Shown: positions 45,126 through 54,646 of the stretch, in pieces
Position numbering within the stretch: position 1 is the first letter of the stretch
How the letters are laid out: the number at the start of each line of letters is the position of its first letter
DNA from: Planococcus maritimus
Lineage (GTDB): Bacteria > Bacillota > Bacilli > Bacillales_A > Planococcaceae
Assembly: GCF_001592825.1 (NCBI RefSeq)
Contig: NZ_LTZG01000001.1
Coordinates: forward strand, 1,302,001 to 1,366,000
Direction of reading: 5' to 3'
Length of the DNA: 64,000 nt
Position numbers and translations under genes: made by a program
Notes under the pieces: model-generated
Databases searched by the model: none
Told to the model about the DNA's origin: nothing
Seen by the model: the letters and a program-made list of their open reading frames with translations, nothing else

Positions 45126-45229
45126 TTCCTTACACCATCTCCCCCTCTATCCAAGACCTTTTCTCAGCAACTTCCCCCCCCACCACCAGCGTCCATTTTT
45201 AAAACCCCATTCTCAGGAGGCGCTGTGTG

Positions 45230-46033
45230 ATGAAAACGTTTTGGCTATTCGGCTACCGGCAAGCGCTGTGCTGCATTTTTCCGGTCATCATTTTTGTGGC
45301 ACTTGCTGTATCGAAATACATTGAGATTCCTTTTCTGCCCCGTTATGATTTTATTTTGCTCGTGTGCATACTCGCGCAAGTGTTCATGCTCGCATCCAAA
45401 CTGGAAACGTGGGATGAGTTCAAAGTCATCTTGGTGTTCCACGCGATCGGGCTCGGGCTGGAATTGTACAAGGTCCATATGGGCTCGTGGGCGTATCCGG
45501 AAGACGCCTACAGCAAGTTGTTCGGTGTGCCGCTCTATAGCGGTTTCATGTACGCCAGTGTCGCGAGTTATATTTGCCAGGCGTGGCGGCGTTTCGACTT
45601 GCAGATGTATGGCTGGCCGAAGCCTGTCTACAGCATCGCCATCAGCGGCTTGATCTACGCGAACTTTTTCACGCACCATTTCACGTACGACATCCGCTGG
45701 GGGTTGAAGCTGTTATTGGTGCTGATTTTCTTGCGCACCGCCGTAACGTTTCGCATCGACGAGAAAACTTTTAAGATGCCGTTAATTCTTTCGTTTTTAT
45801 TAATCGGGTTCTTCATCTGGATTGCGGAAAACATTACGACCTTCCTCGGCGCGTGGCAATATCCAAACCAGGAAGCCGCCTGGTCGCTCGTCCATATCGG
45901 CAAAATCAGCTCGTGGTTTTTGCTGGTCATCATCTCGGTGATTATCGTGGCGCAGCTGAAGCGGGTGAAGAGTTCTTTGAAAGAGCCTGCCCGCTCTACG
46001 CTTAATACGACAGCACGGTCTGAAATGGACTAG
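45230..46033 (+). CDS. DUF817 family membrane protein
   Basis: The 267-aa protein has seven or eight hydrophobic segments and the distinctive DUF817 core: KLETWDEFKVILVFH, ELYKVHMGSWAYPE, FGVPLYSGFMYASVASYICQ and ANFFTHHF. The family is membrane-bound and of unknown function. AGGAGG lies nine bases before ATG 45230; a GTG one codon earlier is about as good. Confidence 0.88.
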   Translation: MKTFWLFGYRQALCCIFPVIIFVALAVSKYIEIPFLPRYDFILLVCILAQVFMLASKLETWDEFKVILVFHAIGLGLELYKVHMGSWAYPEDAYSKLFGVPLYSGFMYASVASYICQAWRRFDLQMYGWPKPVYSIAISGLIYANFFTHHFTYDIRWGLKLLLVLIFLRTAVTFRIDEKTFKMPLILSFLLIGFFIWIAENITTFLGAWQYPNQEAAWSLVHIGKISSWFLLVIISVIIVAQLKRVKSSLKEPARSTLNTTARSEMD

Positions 46034-46158
46034 CAGCAACGAAGAGTACTGGATAATTTTCCTCTCCCGGCAATTGATGTCTTGCAGGAAAACGAGTACC
46101 CTTAAGATATCAGTCCATATCTACACAAGAGGACGATAACTGCTAAAGGAGCATGATG

Positions 46159-46440
46159 ATGAAAAGTACAGGAATCGTTAGAAAAGTCGACCAGTTGGGG
46201 CGTATTGTTACGCCTATCGAATTGAGAAGATCCATGGGAGTGAACATCGGCGATCCGATGGAAATTTTCCTGGATGATGACCGCATTATCTTACGTAAGT
46301 TTGAGAGCGCACAAACCTGTGTCGTCACGGGTGAGGTCTTTACTGAGAATTTCGAGTCACAGTTGGTCAAAGGCATGCATTTAAGCCCACGCGGCGCCCG
46401 CCTTTTGCTCGAAGAACTGCAAAACGTTTCAAAGAAATAA
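46159..46440 (+). CDS. abrB: AbrB-family transition-state regulator
   Basis: The 93-aa protein closely follows AbrB/Abh: an N-terminal swapped-hairpin DNA-binding domain (MKSTGIVRKVDQLGRIVTPIELRRSMGV) and a C-terminal multimerisation part (CVVTGEV). In Bacillus AbrB represses stationary-phase genes. Three ATG in a row occur; 46159 has the best spacing (seven bases) to GGAG. Thr replaces the usual Ile in the VVIPIELR motif. Confidence 0.85.
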   Translation: MKSTGIVRKVDQLGRIVTPIELRRSMGVNIGDPMEIFLDDDRIILRKFESAQTCVVTGEVFTENFESQLVKGMHLSPRGARLLLEELQNVSKK

Positions 46441-46448
46441 TTCTTCTC

Positions 46449-46487
46449 AACCGGCATGCGGATAACTTCCGTCTGCCGGTTTTTTTG
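46449..46487 (+). terminator. Terminator of abrB
   Basis: An eight-bp stem (AACCGGCA/TGCCGGTT) extended by an inner GCGGA/TCCGT stem, then T7. Confidence 0.8.
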
Positions 46488-46560
46488 TGTTCACTGAGAG
46501 TGGCTTAGTGTAGGAGCATTCACAACTGAAATCCATTGATCGGAAATTCAGAGGCAACTT

Positions 46561-46589
46561 TTGACATTCCCCAGCAAATAGCGTAAATT
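46561..46589 (+). promoter_or_regulatory. Likely promoter of guaC
   Basis: A perfect -35 TTGACA (46561-46566) and TAAATT (46584-46589) are 17 bases apart. A second TATAAT lies at 46624-46629 without a clear -35. Short CGAA/TTCG inverted repeats at about 46600-46617 recall PurR-type sites but with the wrong spacing. Confidence 0.5.
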
Positions 46590-46652
46590 ATCATATGGAC
46601 GAACAATTAGATTCGTTCAACGTTATAATATTCGTGTTTAGGGGTGTAATTA

Positions 46653-47636
46653 ATGGAAAATGTATTTGATTACGAAGATATTCAGTTAGTTCCTGCAAAA
46701 GCAGTAGTAAATAGCCGTTCAGAATGTGACACATCCATAGAGTTTGGCGGACGCACGTTTAAGTTACCGGTCGTGCCGGCCAATATGCAAACCATCGTCG
46801 ATGAGAAGATTGCGACATTCCTCGCAGAAAATAATTATTTTTATATTATGCATCGCTTTGAACCAGAAAAACGCTTGGCGTTCGCACAAGACATGCAAGA
46901 GCGCGGGCTGTTTGCGTCGATCAGTGTCGGGGTGAAACCAGAAGAGTATGATTTTGTGCAAGCACTTGTTGACGCTGGCGTGACGCCTGAGTACATCACC
47001 ATCGATGTGGCGCATGGCCATTCCAATGGCGTCATCAATATGATTCGCCACATTAAAAAATTGCTTCCAGAAAGCTTCGTCATCGCCGGAAACGTCGGGA
47101 CACCTGAAGCAGTGCGCGAGCTGGAAAACGCCGGCGCAGATGCAACAAAAGTGGGCATCGGGCCAGGCAAGGTGTGCATCACGAAGATTAAAACCGGATT
47201 TGGTACAGGTGGCTGGCAATTGGCTGCACTGCGTTTATGCGCAAAAGCGGCGAGTAAACCAATCATCGCAGACGGCGGCATCCGCACGCACGGCGATATT
47301 GCGAAATCGGTGCGTTTTGGCGCGTCGATGGTCATGATTGGCTCATTGTTCGCAGGGCACGAAGAATCCCCTGGACAAACTGTCGAACAAGACGGCAAGC
47401 TTTTGAAGGAATACTTCGGTTCCGCGTCCGAGTTCCAAAAAGGCGAAAAGAAAAACGTCGAAGGCAAAAAAATGTACGTGGAATTCAAAGGCTCGATGAA
47501 AGACACGTTGACTGAAATGGAACAAGATCTGCAGTCAGCCATTTCCTACGCCGGCGGCAACCACTTGCTCGCCATCCGCCAAGTGGATTATGTCATCGTT
47601 AAGAACTCCATCTTTAATGGAGATAAAGTATATTGA
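46653..47636 (+). CDS. guaC: GMP reductase
   Basis: The 327-aa enzyme reduces GMP to IMP with NADPH, in purine salvage. It has the short IMPDH/GMPR barrel without CBS domains: the start [12 protein letters not shown], the catalytic loop [16 protein letters not shown] with the active Cys, [20 protein letters not shown] and the phosphate-binding [12 protein letters not shown]. The length matches the GuaC type of Bacillota. Monocistronic, with its own promoter and terminator. Confidence 0.96.
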   Translation: MENVFDYEDIQLVPAKAVVNSRSECDTSIEFGGRTFKLPVVPANMQTIVDEKIATFLAENNYFYIMHRFEPEKRLAFAQDMQERGLFASISVGVKPEEYDFVQALVDAGVTPEYITIDVAHGHSNGVINMIRHIKKLLPESFVIAGNVGTPEAVRELENAGADATKVGIGPGKVCITKIKTGFGTGGWQLAALRLCAKAASKPIIADGGIRTHGDIAKSVRFGASMVMIGSLFAGHEESPGQTVEQDGKLLKEYFGSASEFQKGEKKNVEGKKMYVEFKGSMKDTLTEMEQDLQSAISYAGGNHLLAIRQVDYVIVKNSIFNGDKVY

Positions 47637-47641
47637 TCCAC

Positions 47642-47674
47642 AAAAAAACCAGCCATCGTGGCTGGTTTTTCTTT
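47642..47674. terminator. Bidirectional terminator, guaC and DUF3021 gene
   Basis: A 12-bp stem (AAAAACCAGCCA) with a three-base loop lies between convergent stop codons, with A and T runs outside. Confidence 0.9.
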
Positions 47675-48078
47675 TACCCGTTTAATTCGTCGTTCATTTT
47701 GCGCGCCTGTTTTTTGAAATAGAAGTAAAACGCGAACCAGATTACGATATAGAACAACACGAAGACGGCGATTGTCAGCAGCATGCTCGGCACGGTGAAC
47801 GGGAACCAGCCAATGCCGATGGCGAGTACGAAATACAGCACGATGACGGTGATGAAATGGGCGGTCGTTTGTTTTGCGAGCGACCATTGGTGGTTTTCGA
47901 AATACAAGGTACTGACGGAGAAGAACCAGCCGCACAGCATGCTGCCGATCGAGTTGCGCAAGAACAGCGCGCCATCCAAACTTTCTTGCCCGCTCAATAC
48001 GACCGTATTGGTCATGAGCACGCTGAGAAAAGCGCCGAAGAAGATGCCGAATACACTTCTGATCAAAAAAGTTTTCAT
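47674..48078 (-). CDS. DUF3021 membrane protein
   Basis: The 134-aa protein has four hydrophobic segments (about 7-28, 42-60, 73-92 and 95-116) and the DUF3021 style. It overlaps the LytTR gene by four bases. LytTR-DUF3021 pairs are a widespread two-gene unit in which the membrane protein probably senses a signal and restrains the regulator. Confidence 0.85.
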   Translation of the reverse strand: MKTFLIRSVFGIFFGAFLSVLMTNTVVLSGQESLDGALFLRNSIGSMLCGWFFSVSTLYFENHQWSLAKQTTAHFITVIVLYFVLAIGIGWFPFTVPSMLLTIAVFVLFYIVIWFAFYFYFKKQARKMNDELNG

Positions 48079-48542
48079 TGTTCCTTCCTCCTATTCATTT
48101 TTAAGGATTCTTTGATGGCATTGACGTAATTGCGGGAGACGTATTCTTTCGCCCCCGATTTGAAATAGACGCATAAGGTGCCGTTGAACGACGCTTCAAA
48201 GCGGCTCATTTCATCGAGATTGGCGATGACCGATTTCGACAGGCGGATAAATTGGCTCGGCGCCAGCATGGCTTCTAGTTCGTACAGTTTTTCCTTCAAG
48301 CGGAACTCGCCTGTTGCGGTCACGGCCGATACCGTGTCGTTGGCCGTGTGGAAATAATGGATGTCGGCCGGCTTCAGGATGTGGCGCATCTCGCCTTTTT
48401 GGCCGACGAGAAAACGCGTGCCTTGCCCATTGATGAAATGGACGATGCTTTTGATCGAATCGTCCATTTCCTTGCACTGAATGACGATGGTCGTTTCCTC
48501 GTGCTGGCCGTCGATGTCTATCGATACTTTCACTTCACTCAC
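48075..48542 (-). CDS. LytTR-domain transcriptional regulator
   Basis: The 155-aa protein lacks a receiver domain and consists mostly of a LytTR DNA-binding domain (about 52-150: ILKPADIHYFHTANDTVSAV, FIRLSKSVIANLDEM, YVSRNYVNAIKESL). It probably autoregulates this two-gene operon. The start is GTG 48542, with GGAG five bases upstream; a GTG three codons later is an alternative. Confidence 0.88.
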   Translation of the reverse strand: MSEVKVSIDIDGQHEETTIVIQCKEMDDSIKSIVHFINGQGTRFLVGQKGEMRHILKPADIHYFHTANDTVSAVTATGEFRLKEKLYELEAMLAPSQFIRLSKSVIANLDEMSRFEASFNGTLCVYFKSGAKEYVSRNYVNAIKESLKMNRRKEQ

Positions 48543-48824
48543 CTCTTCTCCAGGATTCCTTTTGTTCTGTCTCTATGAGCGATGGCTGCTGTTCTTTTTG
48601 TGCTTCAGGTGTTCGCTTCTGTTACTAGTCTAAGCTTATGCGAAATTTCGCATCCTGTCCCCCGTTTTCCGGCAACAAGCCGTAAACAACCCCTCACGTG
48701 CAGAAATCCAGCAGTGAAAAGCAATAGGCAGGCCCGCTCGCACTCGAGTGGGCCTGCCTGTCTTTCGCCTTATCCTTTTTAATAGGAAACTAGTCGTTGG
48801 CAAACCGAGTCCAACGCTTTAATT
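48543..48824. other. Intergenic region with an orphan hairpin
   Basis: About 280 bases without a gene. A 10-bp perfect inverted repeat (AGGCAGGCCC at 48726-48735 and its complement at 48750-48759) forms a strong hairpin followed by GTCTTT; no plus-strand gene precedes it. The part next to 48543 should hold the LytTR promoter. Confidence 0.5.
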
Positions 48825-48862
48825 AAAAATACCGGAAGCGAAGAAAACTTCGCTTCCGGTAT
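48825..48862 (-). terminator. Terminator of the peptide ABC operon
   Basis: A 15-bp stem (ATACCGGAAGCGAAG) with an AAAA loop lies directly after the last stop codon and is followed by a T run on the minus strand. Confidence 0.9.
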
Positions 48863-48865
48863 CGG

Positions 48866-49861
48866 TTAGCCTGCAAAATGGCAGGCGGCAAAATGATTTT
48901 CACGGTGTTCGATAAATTCCGGCTTGTCGACTTTGCACACGTCCTGTGCGATCGGGCATCGCGTATGGAACGGACAGCCTGATGGCGGGTTTGCCGGGTT
49001 GGGCATTTCCCCGGTCAACCGGACGCGTTCTTTTTTTGCCTTGACGGTCGGCCTTGGAATCGCCGACAACAAGGCTTGCGTATACGGATGCAGCGGGTTT
49101 TTGAAGATGCTTGAGACATCGCCCATTTCTACCGTATTTCCTAAGTACATGACCAAGACGCGGTCGCAGAAATAGCGGACCACCCCGAGGTCGTGCGAAA
49201 TGAATAGGTAGGACAAATCGTATTTATCCTGCAGTGTCTTTAATAGCTTCAGTACTTGTGCCTGTACCGATACGTCTAGCGCTGACACCGCTTCGTCGCA
49301 GATGATGAACTGCGGGTTGAGCGCGATGGCTCTTGCGATGCCAATACGTTGGCGCTGGCCGCCGCTGAACTCATGGGGATAGCGGTCGTAATGCTCCGCT
49401 TTCAAGCCCACTTCCTTCAGTAAATCCACAACGGCCGTTTTGCGCTCTTGGGCCGGCATATCGGTGTGCATCTTGAACACTTCGTCAAGGGCGTGCCCGA
49501 CGCGCTGGCGCGGGTTTAAAGAGGCAAACGGATCTTGAAAGATCATCTGCATTTCTTTAACAAACTTCTTTTTTTCTTTCCGTTTCAGGTCTTGGATCTC
49601 CTGCTGATCGAACTGGATTTTGCCGTCGGTCAATTCTTCGAGGCCGAGTATCGTGCGCCCGAGGGTGGATTTTCCGCAGCCGGACTCCCCGACGACGCCG
49701 AGGCTTTCACCTTTATACAATTTCAACGACACCGATTCCACGGCTTTGACATTGCCTGTGACTCGTTTTAATACCCCGCTTTTGATCGGAAAGTATTTTT
49801 TCACATTGTGCAATTCCAACAAGACTTCAGGTTTTGATGGCAATTTTTCTGCTGTCTTCAT
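48866..49861 (-). CDS. Oligopeptide/dipeptide ABC transporter ATPase, OppF/DppF type
   Basis: The 331-aa ATPase has Walker A GESGCGKS, signature FSGGQRQR, Walker B FIICDEAVSALD and the C-terminal oligopeptide extension with Cys-rich CPFHTRCPIAQDVC, which can bind an iron-sulfur cluster. It is the last gene of a five-gene importer operon (53-49 kb) and its start overlaps the preceding ATPase gene by 35 bases. Confidence 0.94.
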   Translation of the reverse strand: MKTAEKLPSKPEVLLELHNVKKYFPIKSGVLKRVTGNVKAVESVSLKLYKGESLGVVGESGCGKSTLGRTILGLEELTDGKIQFDQQEIQDLKRKEKKKFVKEMQMIFQDPFASLNPRQRVGHALDEVFKMHTDMPAQERKTAVVDLLKEVGLKAEHYDRYPHEFSGGQRQRIGIARAIALNPQFIICDEAVSALDVSVQAQVLKLLKTLQDKYDLSYLFISHDLGVVRYFCDRVLVMYLGNTVEMGDVSSIFKNPLHPYTQALLSAIPRPTVKAKKERVRLTGEMPNPANPPSGCPFHTRCPIAQDVCKVDKPEFIEHRENHFAACHFAG

Positions 49862-50843
49862 TTACGTCCACCCCCTTTTTCTCGGCATACCAACAACTTG
49901 CAAAGTGGCCGTCTGACACCGTGATTTCCGGAGGCGTTTCCGCTCGGCACTTATCCGTTGCAAACGGGCAGCGCGGGTGGAAACGGCATCCTGAGATGTG
50001 CTCGTCTAGTCCCGGCATATTGCCAGGGATTGGCTCAAGTTCGAAATCCGGGTCGTCGACATTCGGCACCGAGTTCAACAAACCGCGCGTATACGGATGC
50101 TGGGGATTCTCGAAAATTTCTTCGACCGGCCCTTCTTCTATTTTCTTGCCCGCGTACATGACCATGACGCGGTCTGCCACTTCAGCGACAACCCCCATAT
50201 CGTGGGTGATCATCATAACGCCCATATCAAAATCTTTTTTCAAGTCGTTGATCAAATCCAAAATCTGCGCCTGTATGGTCACATCAAGCGCCGTCGTTGG
50301 TTCGTCTGCAATCAATAAGCTCGGGTTGCACGCCAAAGACATCGCGATCATGACACGCTGGCGCATGCCGCCGCTCAGTTCGTGCGGGTATTGGTTCAGC
50401 CGTTTTTCAGGATTCGGGATCCCCACTTGCCTCAATAATTCAATGCCCTGCTTGGAGGCATCTTTTTTAGAGATGCCTTTATGCAGCATCAATGGTTCGC
50501 GCAATTGATAACCGATGGTCAATACCGGATTCAAGGCCGTCATCGGCTCCTGGAAAATCATCGACATCCGGTTGCCCCGAAGCTTGCGCATTTGGTCTGC
50601 CGAAAGCGTTTGAAGCGGTTCGTTGTCCAGCAGGATTTCACCGCTTTCGATTTGTCCGTTGGAAGGCAGCAGGCGCATCACGGATAGCGACGTGATGCTT
50701 TTTCCGCAGCCCGATTCCCCGACGATGCACAGCGTCTCGCCTTTTTGGACATGAAATGAAACGTCTTTGACAGCTTGCACAGTCCCTCCGGAAGTACGGA
50801 ACGATGTCACCAAGTTTTTCACTTCAAGCAATGCATGTGTCAT
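49827..50843 (-). CDS. Oligopeptide/dipeptide ABC transporter ATPase, OppD/DppD type
   Basis: The 338-aa ATPase has Walker A GESGCGKS, signature LSGGMRQR, Walker B LLIADEPTTALD, and the C-terminal extension CRFHPRCPFATDKC. It forms the ATPase heterodimer with the next gene. The start lies seven bases after the solute-binding protein gene stop. Confidence 0.94.
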   Translation of the reverse strand: MTHALLEVKNLVTSFRTSGGTVQAVKDVSFHVQKGETLCIVGESGCGKSITSLSVMRLLPSNGQIESGEILLDNEPLQTLSADQMRKLRGNRMSMIFQEPMTALNPVLTIGYQLREPLMLHKGISKKDASKQGIELLRQVGIPNPEKRLNQYPHELSGGMRQRVMIAMSLACNPSLLIADEPTTALDVTIQAQILDLINDLKKDFDMGVMMITHDMGVVAEVADRVMVMYAGKKIEEGPVEEIFENPQHPYTRGLLNSVPNVDDPDFELEPIPGNMPGLDEHISGCRFHPRCPFATDKCRAETPPEITVSDGHFASCWYAEKKGVDVNEDSRKIAIKT

Positions 50844-50850
50844 ATTTCCC

Positions 50851-52410
50851 CTACTCTCTCGTTACGTTATACAAGCTCCATTGGCCGTTCGGGTCCATTT
50901 GCAAGCCTTGGATCGATTCGTCTGTAGCCGATGTGACCACGCCGTGATACATGACGATCGCCGCATCTTCAGCGAGCATCAATTGGTTCGCTTCGTTTAG
51001 AATCGATTCGCGTTCTTCCTGGTCGATGCTCGTGCGCGAGGCTTCGACCAATTTATCGAATTCCGGATTATTGTATTGCGCGCGGTTGGATGCGCCAATG
51101 TTATCGGAATGGAAGTTCGGGTAGAGCATTTCAGATCCGTCGCCCGTCACATTCGACCAGCTTAAGAATGTCAGATCGTATTCCCCGCTGCGCGCAGTAT
51201 CCAAGAATGTCGCCCATTCCATCGTTTCGATTTCGACGGTGAAGCCGGCTTCTGTCAATTGCGATTGAACGATTTCTGCCATCAGGATAAAGTTGTCGCG
51301 GTTAGCGGAAAGCAATTTGATCGGCTCGTCGCCATAGCCGTTTTCTTCAACCAATTGCTTGGCCATGTCCAAATCATATGCCGTTCCGGCAGTGTCCGCT
51401 GACTCATCATAGCCAAATACTTGAGGCCCGAGAATGCTGTCGCTTCTGACGCCTAGATCGTTCAAGTTCGCCACAAAGGCATCGCGGTCGATAGCACTCG
51501 CTACGGCTTTACGGAAATCCGGGTCCTGGTTGCGGTCTTTTGAATGGTTGAACGTTAAATAATAAACCGGTGTGCCGTCTTGTTTCGTCACTTCGACATT
51601 GTCGATCGATTCAATGCGTGAAATTTGTTCTGTCGGCAGGGCATCCAGGAAGTTGACTTCGCCTGTTTGCAGCATGGAAATCGCTGTCGATGTTTCCGGT
51701 ACTACTTTGAATACGACACGGTCCAATTCAGGTGCGCCGCCCCAATAATCTTCGTTTTTCTCCAATACGACTTGGTCGCCGATCGACCAGCTCGCAAATT
51801 TGAATGGGCCTGTGCCCACTGGTTCTTGCATCAGGTCTTGTTCTTGGTCAGCAGTTGGGCTGACAATAGCGGCATTCGAATGAGACAAAGCAGCTAGTAG
51901 CGGTCCGTATGGATATTTCGTTTTGATTTCCACCGTGTTTTCATCGACTACTGTAATTTCATCAATCGGCTCCAATAGGGAAGCACGCGGTGCAGCCGTT
52001 TCCGGGTCGCGCAATTTATCAAATGTGTATTTTACAGCTTCCGCATTGAACGGCGTGCCGTCTTGGAATTCAATGTCTTCTTTTAAAGAAATGACCCATG
52101 TCAGATCATCCGGTGTTTCGTAAGATTCTGCGAGCATCGGCTCGATTTCCATCGTTTCCGGGTTTCTGACGAATAGTTTTTCATATACTTGTTCCGTGAC
52201 GCTTGAAGAGACCGAGTCATTGGTCATAATCGGTGAAAGGCCTACTGCATCGGTCGTTGAGGCGTAGATAATCTCCTGGCCGCCTTCACCAGATGATGAT
52301 GAATCGCCGCCGCTTGTTCCTTCTGCGCCTTCAGGAATGGTGCTTTCTGAACATGCGCTTAAAATCAATATGCCGAAGAATGCCAGTAACACGAGCCAGT
52401 GTTTTTTCAT
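50851..52410 (-). CDS. Peptide/glutathione-type ABC transporter substrate-binding lipoprotein
   Basis: The 519-aa protein has a lipobox (LSAC) and the SBP_bac_5 fold: YEKLFVRNPETMEIEPMLAESYE, LKEDIEFQDGTPFNAEAVKYTF, EPVGTGPFKFASW and FRKAVASAIDRDAF. It captures peptides, glutathione or similar substrates for the two permeases. ATG 52410 follows GGGGGA; the longer frame overlaps the permease gene and is not used. Placing it between permeases and ATPases is typical of DppBC-A-DF operons. Confidence 0.93.
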   Translation of the reverse strand: MKKHWLVLLAFFGILILSACSESTIPEGAEGTSGGDSSSSGEGGQEIIYASTTDAVGLSPIMTNDSVSSSVTEQVYEKLFVRNPETMEIEPMLAESYETPDDLTWVISLKEDIEFQDGTPFNAEAVKYTFDKLRDPETAAPRASLLEPIDEITVVDENTVEIKTKYPYGPLLAALSHSNAAIVSPTADQEQDLMQEPVGTGPFKFASWSIGDQVVLEKNEDYWGGAPELDRVVFKVVPETSTAISMLQTGEVNFLDALPTEQISRIESIDNVEVTKQDGTPVYYLTFNHSKDRNQDPDFRKAVASAIDRDAFVANLNDLGVRSDSILGPQVFGYDESADTAGTAYDLDMAKQLVEENGYGDEPIKLLSANRDNFILMAEIVQSQLTEAGFTVEIETMEWATFLDTARSGEYDLTFLSWSNVTGDGSEMLYPNFHSDNIGASNRAQYNNPEFDKLVEASRTSIDQEERESILNEANQLMLAEDAAIVMYHGVVTSATDESIQGLQMDPNGQWSLYNVTRE

Positions 52411-52429
52411 GAATGATTCCCCCAATTTT

Positions 52430-53317
52430 TTATTCTTGTAAATCCATGTTTGGATCGAGTGCATCACGCAGCCCATCCCCAAGCACGTTGAAAGCGAAAA
52501 CCGTCAGCATGATCGCAATGCCGGGCACGATGGTCAAATGAGGCGCTGACCACATAAAATCCTGCCCTTGCGAAATCATGGCGCCCCATTCCGGTGTCGG
52601 TGGCTGTGCCCCGAGCCCTAAGTAACTGAGCGCAGCGGTGGAAAGAATGGCCGTTGCCATGCGCATCGTCGCAAACACGATGATCGGCGCAGAAGCATTC
52701 GGCAAGATATGGCGGACCATGATGCGCAGGTCCGATGCTCCCATCGAGCGCATCGCCATGATGTATTCTTTCTCTTTAATAGAAAGAACTGATCCCCGCA
52801 CGATGCGAGCGCATGTCGGAATCGACCAGATGCTGATGGCGATTGCCACATTCACTAGGCTTGTGCCAAGGATCGCGATGATCAGCATTGCCAGCAAAAT
52901 CCCTGGAAACGAAAACAGCAAATCAACAAATCTCATGATAATCGCATCCAGCTTGCGGTAATAGCCGGCTAAGAGACCAAGGATGGTCCCGCCGATCAAG
53001 CCGAGCGAGACGGCGGTGATGCCGACCACAAGAGAGATTCTGGCGCCGAAGACGATGCGGCTCCAAACATCGCGGCCGTAATTATCAGTCCCGAGCCAAT
53101 GCCCTTCACTGAAAACCGGAAGTTCGCGGTTCGCTAAGTTCTGGGCTGCCGGGTCATAAGCGGTCATGAACGGCGCAAACAGCGCTAAAATGACCTGCAG
53201 AATGACGATGACTAGGCCGGCAATCGCCAATTTGTTCTTAAACAAGCGCTTCATGGTGGTCACTATGTATTTCTCGCGCTTTTTCTCTTTCGTCTTAACC
53301 GACTCGACAGTTGTCAT
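52430..53317 (-). CDS. Peptide ABC transporter permease, DppC/OppC type
   Basis: The 295-aa permease has six helices and the BPD motif (MRSMGASDLRIMVRHILPNA). The LGTDNYGRDVWSR segment is typical of DppC/GsiD. Its start follows AGGAGGAGG. It is the second gene of the operon and pairs with the preceding DppB-type permease. Confidence 0.94.
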   Translation of the reverse strand: MTTVESVKTKEKKREKYIVTTMKRLFKNKLAIAGLVIVILQVILALFAPFMTAYDPAAQNLANRELPVFSEGHWLGTDNYGRDVWSRIVFGARISLVVGITAVSLGLIGGTILGLLAGYYRKLDAIIMRFVDLLFSFPGILLAMLIIAILGTSLVNVAIAISIWSIPTCARIVRGSVLSIKEKEYIMAMRSMGASDLRIMVRHILPNASAPIIVFATMRMATAILSTAALSYLGLGAQPPTPEWGAMISQGQDFMWSAPHLTIVPGIAIMLTVFAFNVLGDGLRDALDPNMDLQE

Positions 53318-53332
53318 AAGCCTCCTCCTTTC

Positions 53333-54274
53333 TTAGTCATATTTAATTCTCGGGTCGATATAGGTATAGATGATGTCGACTAATAAATTGACGAGTACGA
53401 ACAAGGTCGCTACCAATAAAACGGAGCCTTGCACCATCGGGAAATCGCGTGCGGCAATGGCATCAATCATCAGCCGCCCAACGCCGTTGATGGCGAATAC
53501 TTTTTCGGTGATGATGGTGCCGCCAAGCAAGAAGCCGAAATTCAAGCCGATGATCGTAATGATCGGGATCATGGCATTTTTCAATGTATGGATCCAAATG
53601 ACGTTCTTTTCTTTGACCCCTTTGGCACGAGCTGTCCTGACGTAATCTGCGCGGATGACTTCAAGCATCGAAGACCTCGCCATGCGCGCAATCATCGCAG
53701 CCGATCCTGTCCCTAAAGTAATCGCAGGAAGCACCAATTCCTTAATGCCATCGATGGTGTACCAAGGGCTCGACATGCCCCCTACTGGCAGCCATTGCAG
53801 ATTGACCGCAAACACCAGGATCAATAAGGCCCCAAGCCAGAAGTTCGGAATGGAGATTCCTGCCAGCGCAAATGTCGTTGCTGACACATCCAGCCAGGAA
53901 TTTTGCCTTAATGCGGAGATCAAGCCTGTCAGGATGCCGATGATTACGGCGACAATCATGCTCGCGACAGCTAATTTCAAGGTGTTCGGAAAACGCACCA
54001 TGATTGCATCCGCCACTGGCTGCGTCGTTTGATAAGAATAGCCAAAGTCACCTTGGACCGCATTCCCTACATACCGGGCATACTGTGTCAAAAATGGATC
54101 GTTCAATCCCAAGTTATCTTCGATCGCCTCAATATCGGAAGCAGTCGCTGTCGGCCCGCCGATGACCGCTGCCGGATTTCCGGGCGCTATATGCATGGAC
54201 GAAAAAACGAGAAACGATATGCCGAACAATAAGAACACCAATTGCAATGTTCGCTGGATAATTAGTGAAACCAA
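53333..54274 (-). CDS. Peptide ABC transporter permease, DppB/OppB type
   Basis: The 313-aa permease has six helices and the BPD motif (RTARAKGVKEKNVIWIHTLKNA). It is the first gene of the importer operon. The TTG start at 54274 is chosen because AGGAGG is seven bases upstream; a GTG two codons earlier overlaps that site. The operon is preceded by 366 bases of AT-rich DNA ending at a long hairpin, and then the Lrp gene. Confidence 0.92.
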   Translation of the reverse strand: MVSLIIQRTLQLVFLLFGISFLVFSSMHIAPGNPAAVIGGPTATASDIEAIEDNLGLNDPFLTQYARYVGNAVQGDFGYSYQTTQPVADAIMVRFPNTLKLAVASMIVAVIIGILTGLISALRQNSWLDVSATTFALAGISIPNFWLGALLILVFAVNLQWLPVGGMSSPWYTIDGIKELVLPAITLGTGSAAMIARMARSSMLEVIRADYVRTARAKGVKEKNVIWIHTLKNAMIPIITIIGLNFGFLLGGTIITEKVFAINGVGRLMIDAIAARDFPMVQGSVLLVATLFVLVNLLVDIIYTYIDPRIKYD

Positions 54275-54534
54275 ATCCACACCTCCTATACATTAGTAAA
54301 GCATTTATCCTTTTTTGATTAACAAAAGAATAAATATTGATGTTTTACAGTATAAAGTATTAGATTATTAAATTCTATATGAATTTTCAATTAATACATA
54401 AAAAATGGATTATTTGGTTCTTTAAGCACTGAAAACCCTATTTTTAATTACTCTATGTCATATAAATTGTAATTTCTTATCCATTTTGTTTATCTTTACA
54501 AGAATTTTCGTCATTTCATTACGGTACACAAAAT

Positions 54535-54627
54535 AAAAGCCAGCACCCTAAAAAAATAAACTGCTCCACGCTCGCCGGTTAAACTCCCTGGCGAGGGCGA
54601 TGCAGAATAATTTAGGTGCTGGCTTTT
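54535..54627 (-). terminator. Long hairpin after the Lrp/AsnC gene
   Basis: Outer 13-bp perfect arms (AAAAGCCAGCACC, 54535-54547, and its complement, 54615-54627) enclose inner CTGC/GCAG and CGCTCGCC/GGCGAGGGCG arms, so about 90 bases can fold into one extended hairpin. It follows the Lrp stop codon at 54647, with A/T runs outside. It acts at least as a terminator; the inner structure is larger than needed for that. Confidence 0.7.
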
Positions 54628-54646
54628 GAGATAATGTTTTAAGGTT

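Noticed and set aside
46597-46620. PurR-like site upstream of guaC
   Set aside because: The CGAA/TTCG half-sites are only about eight bases apart, not the 16-17 expected for PurR boxes.
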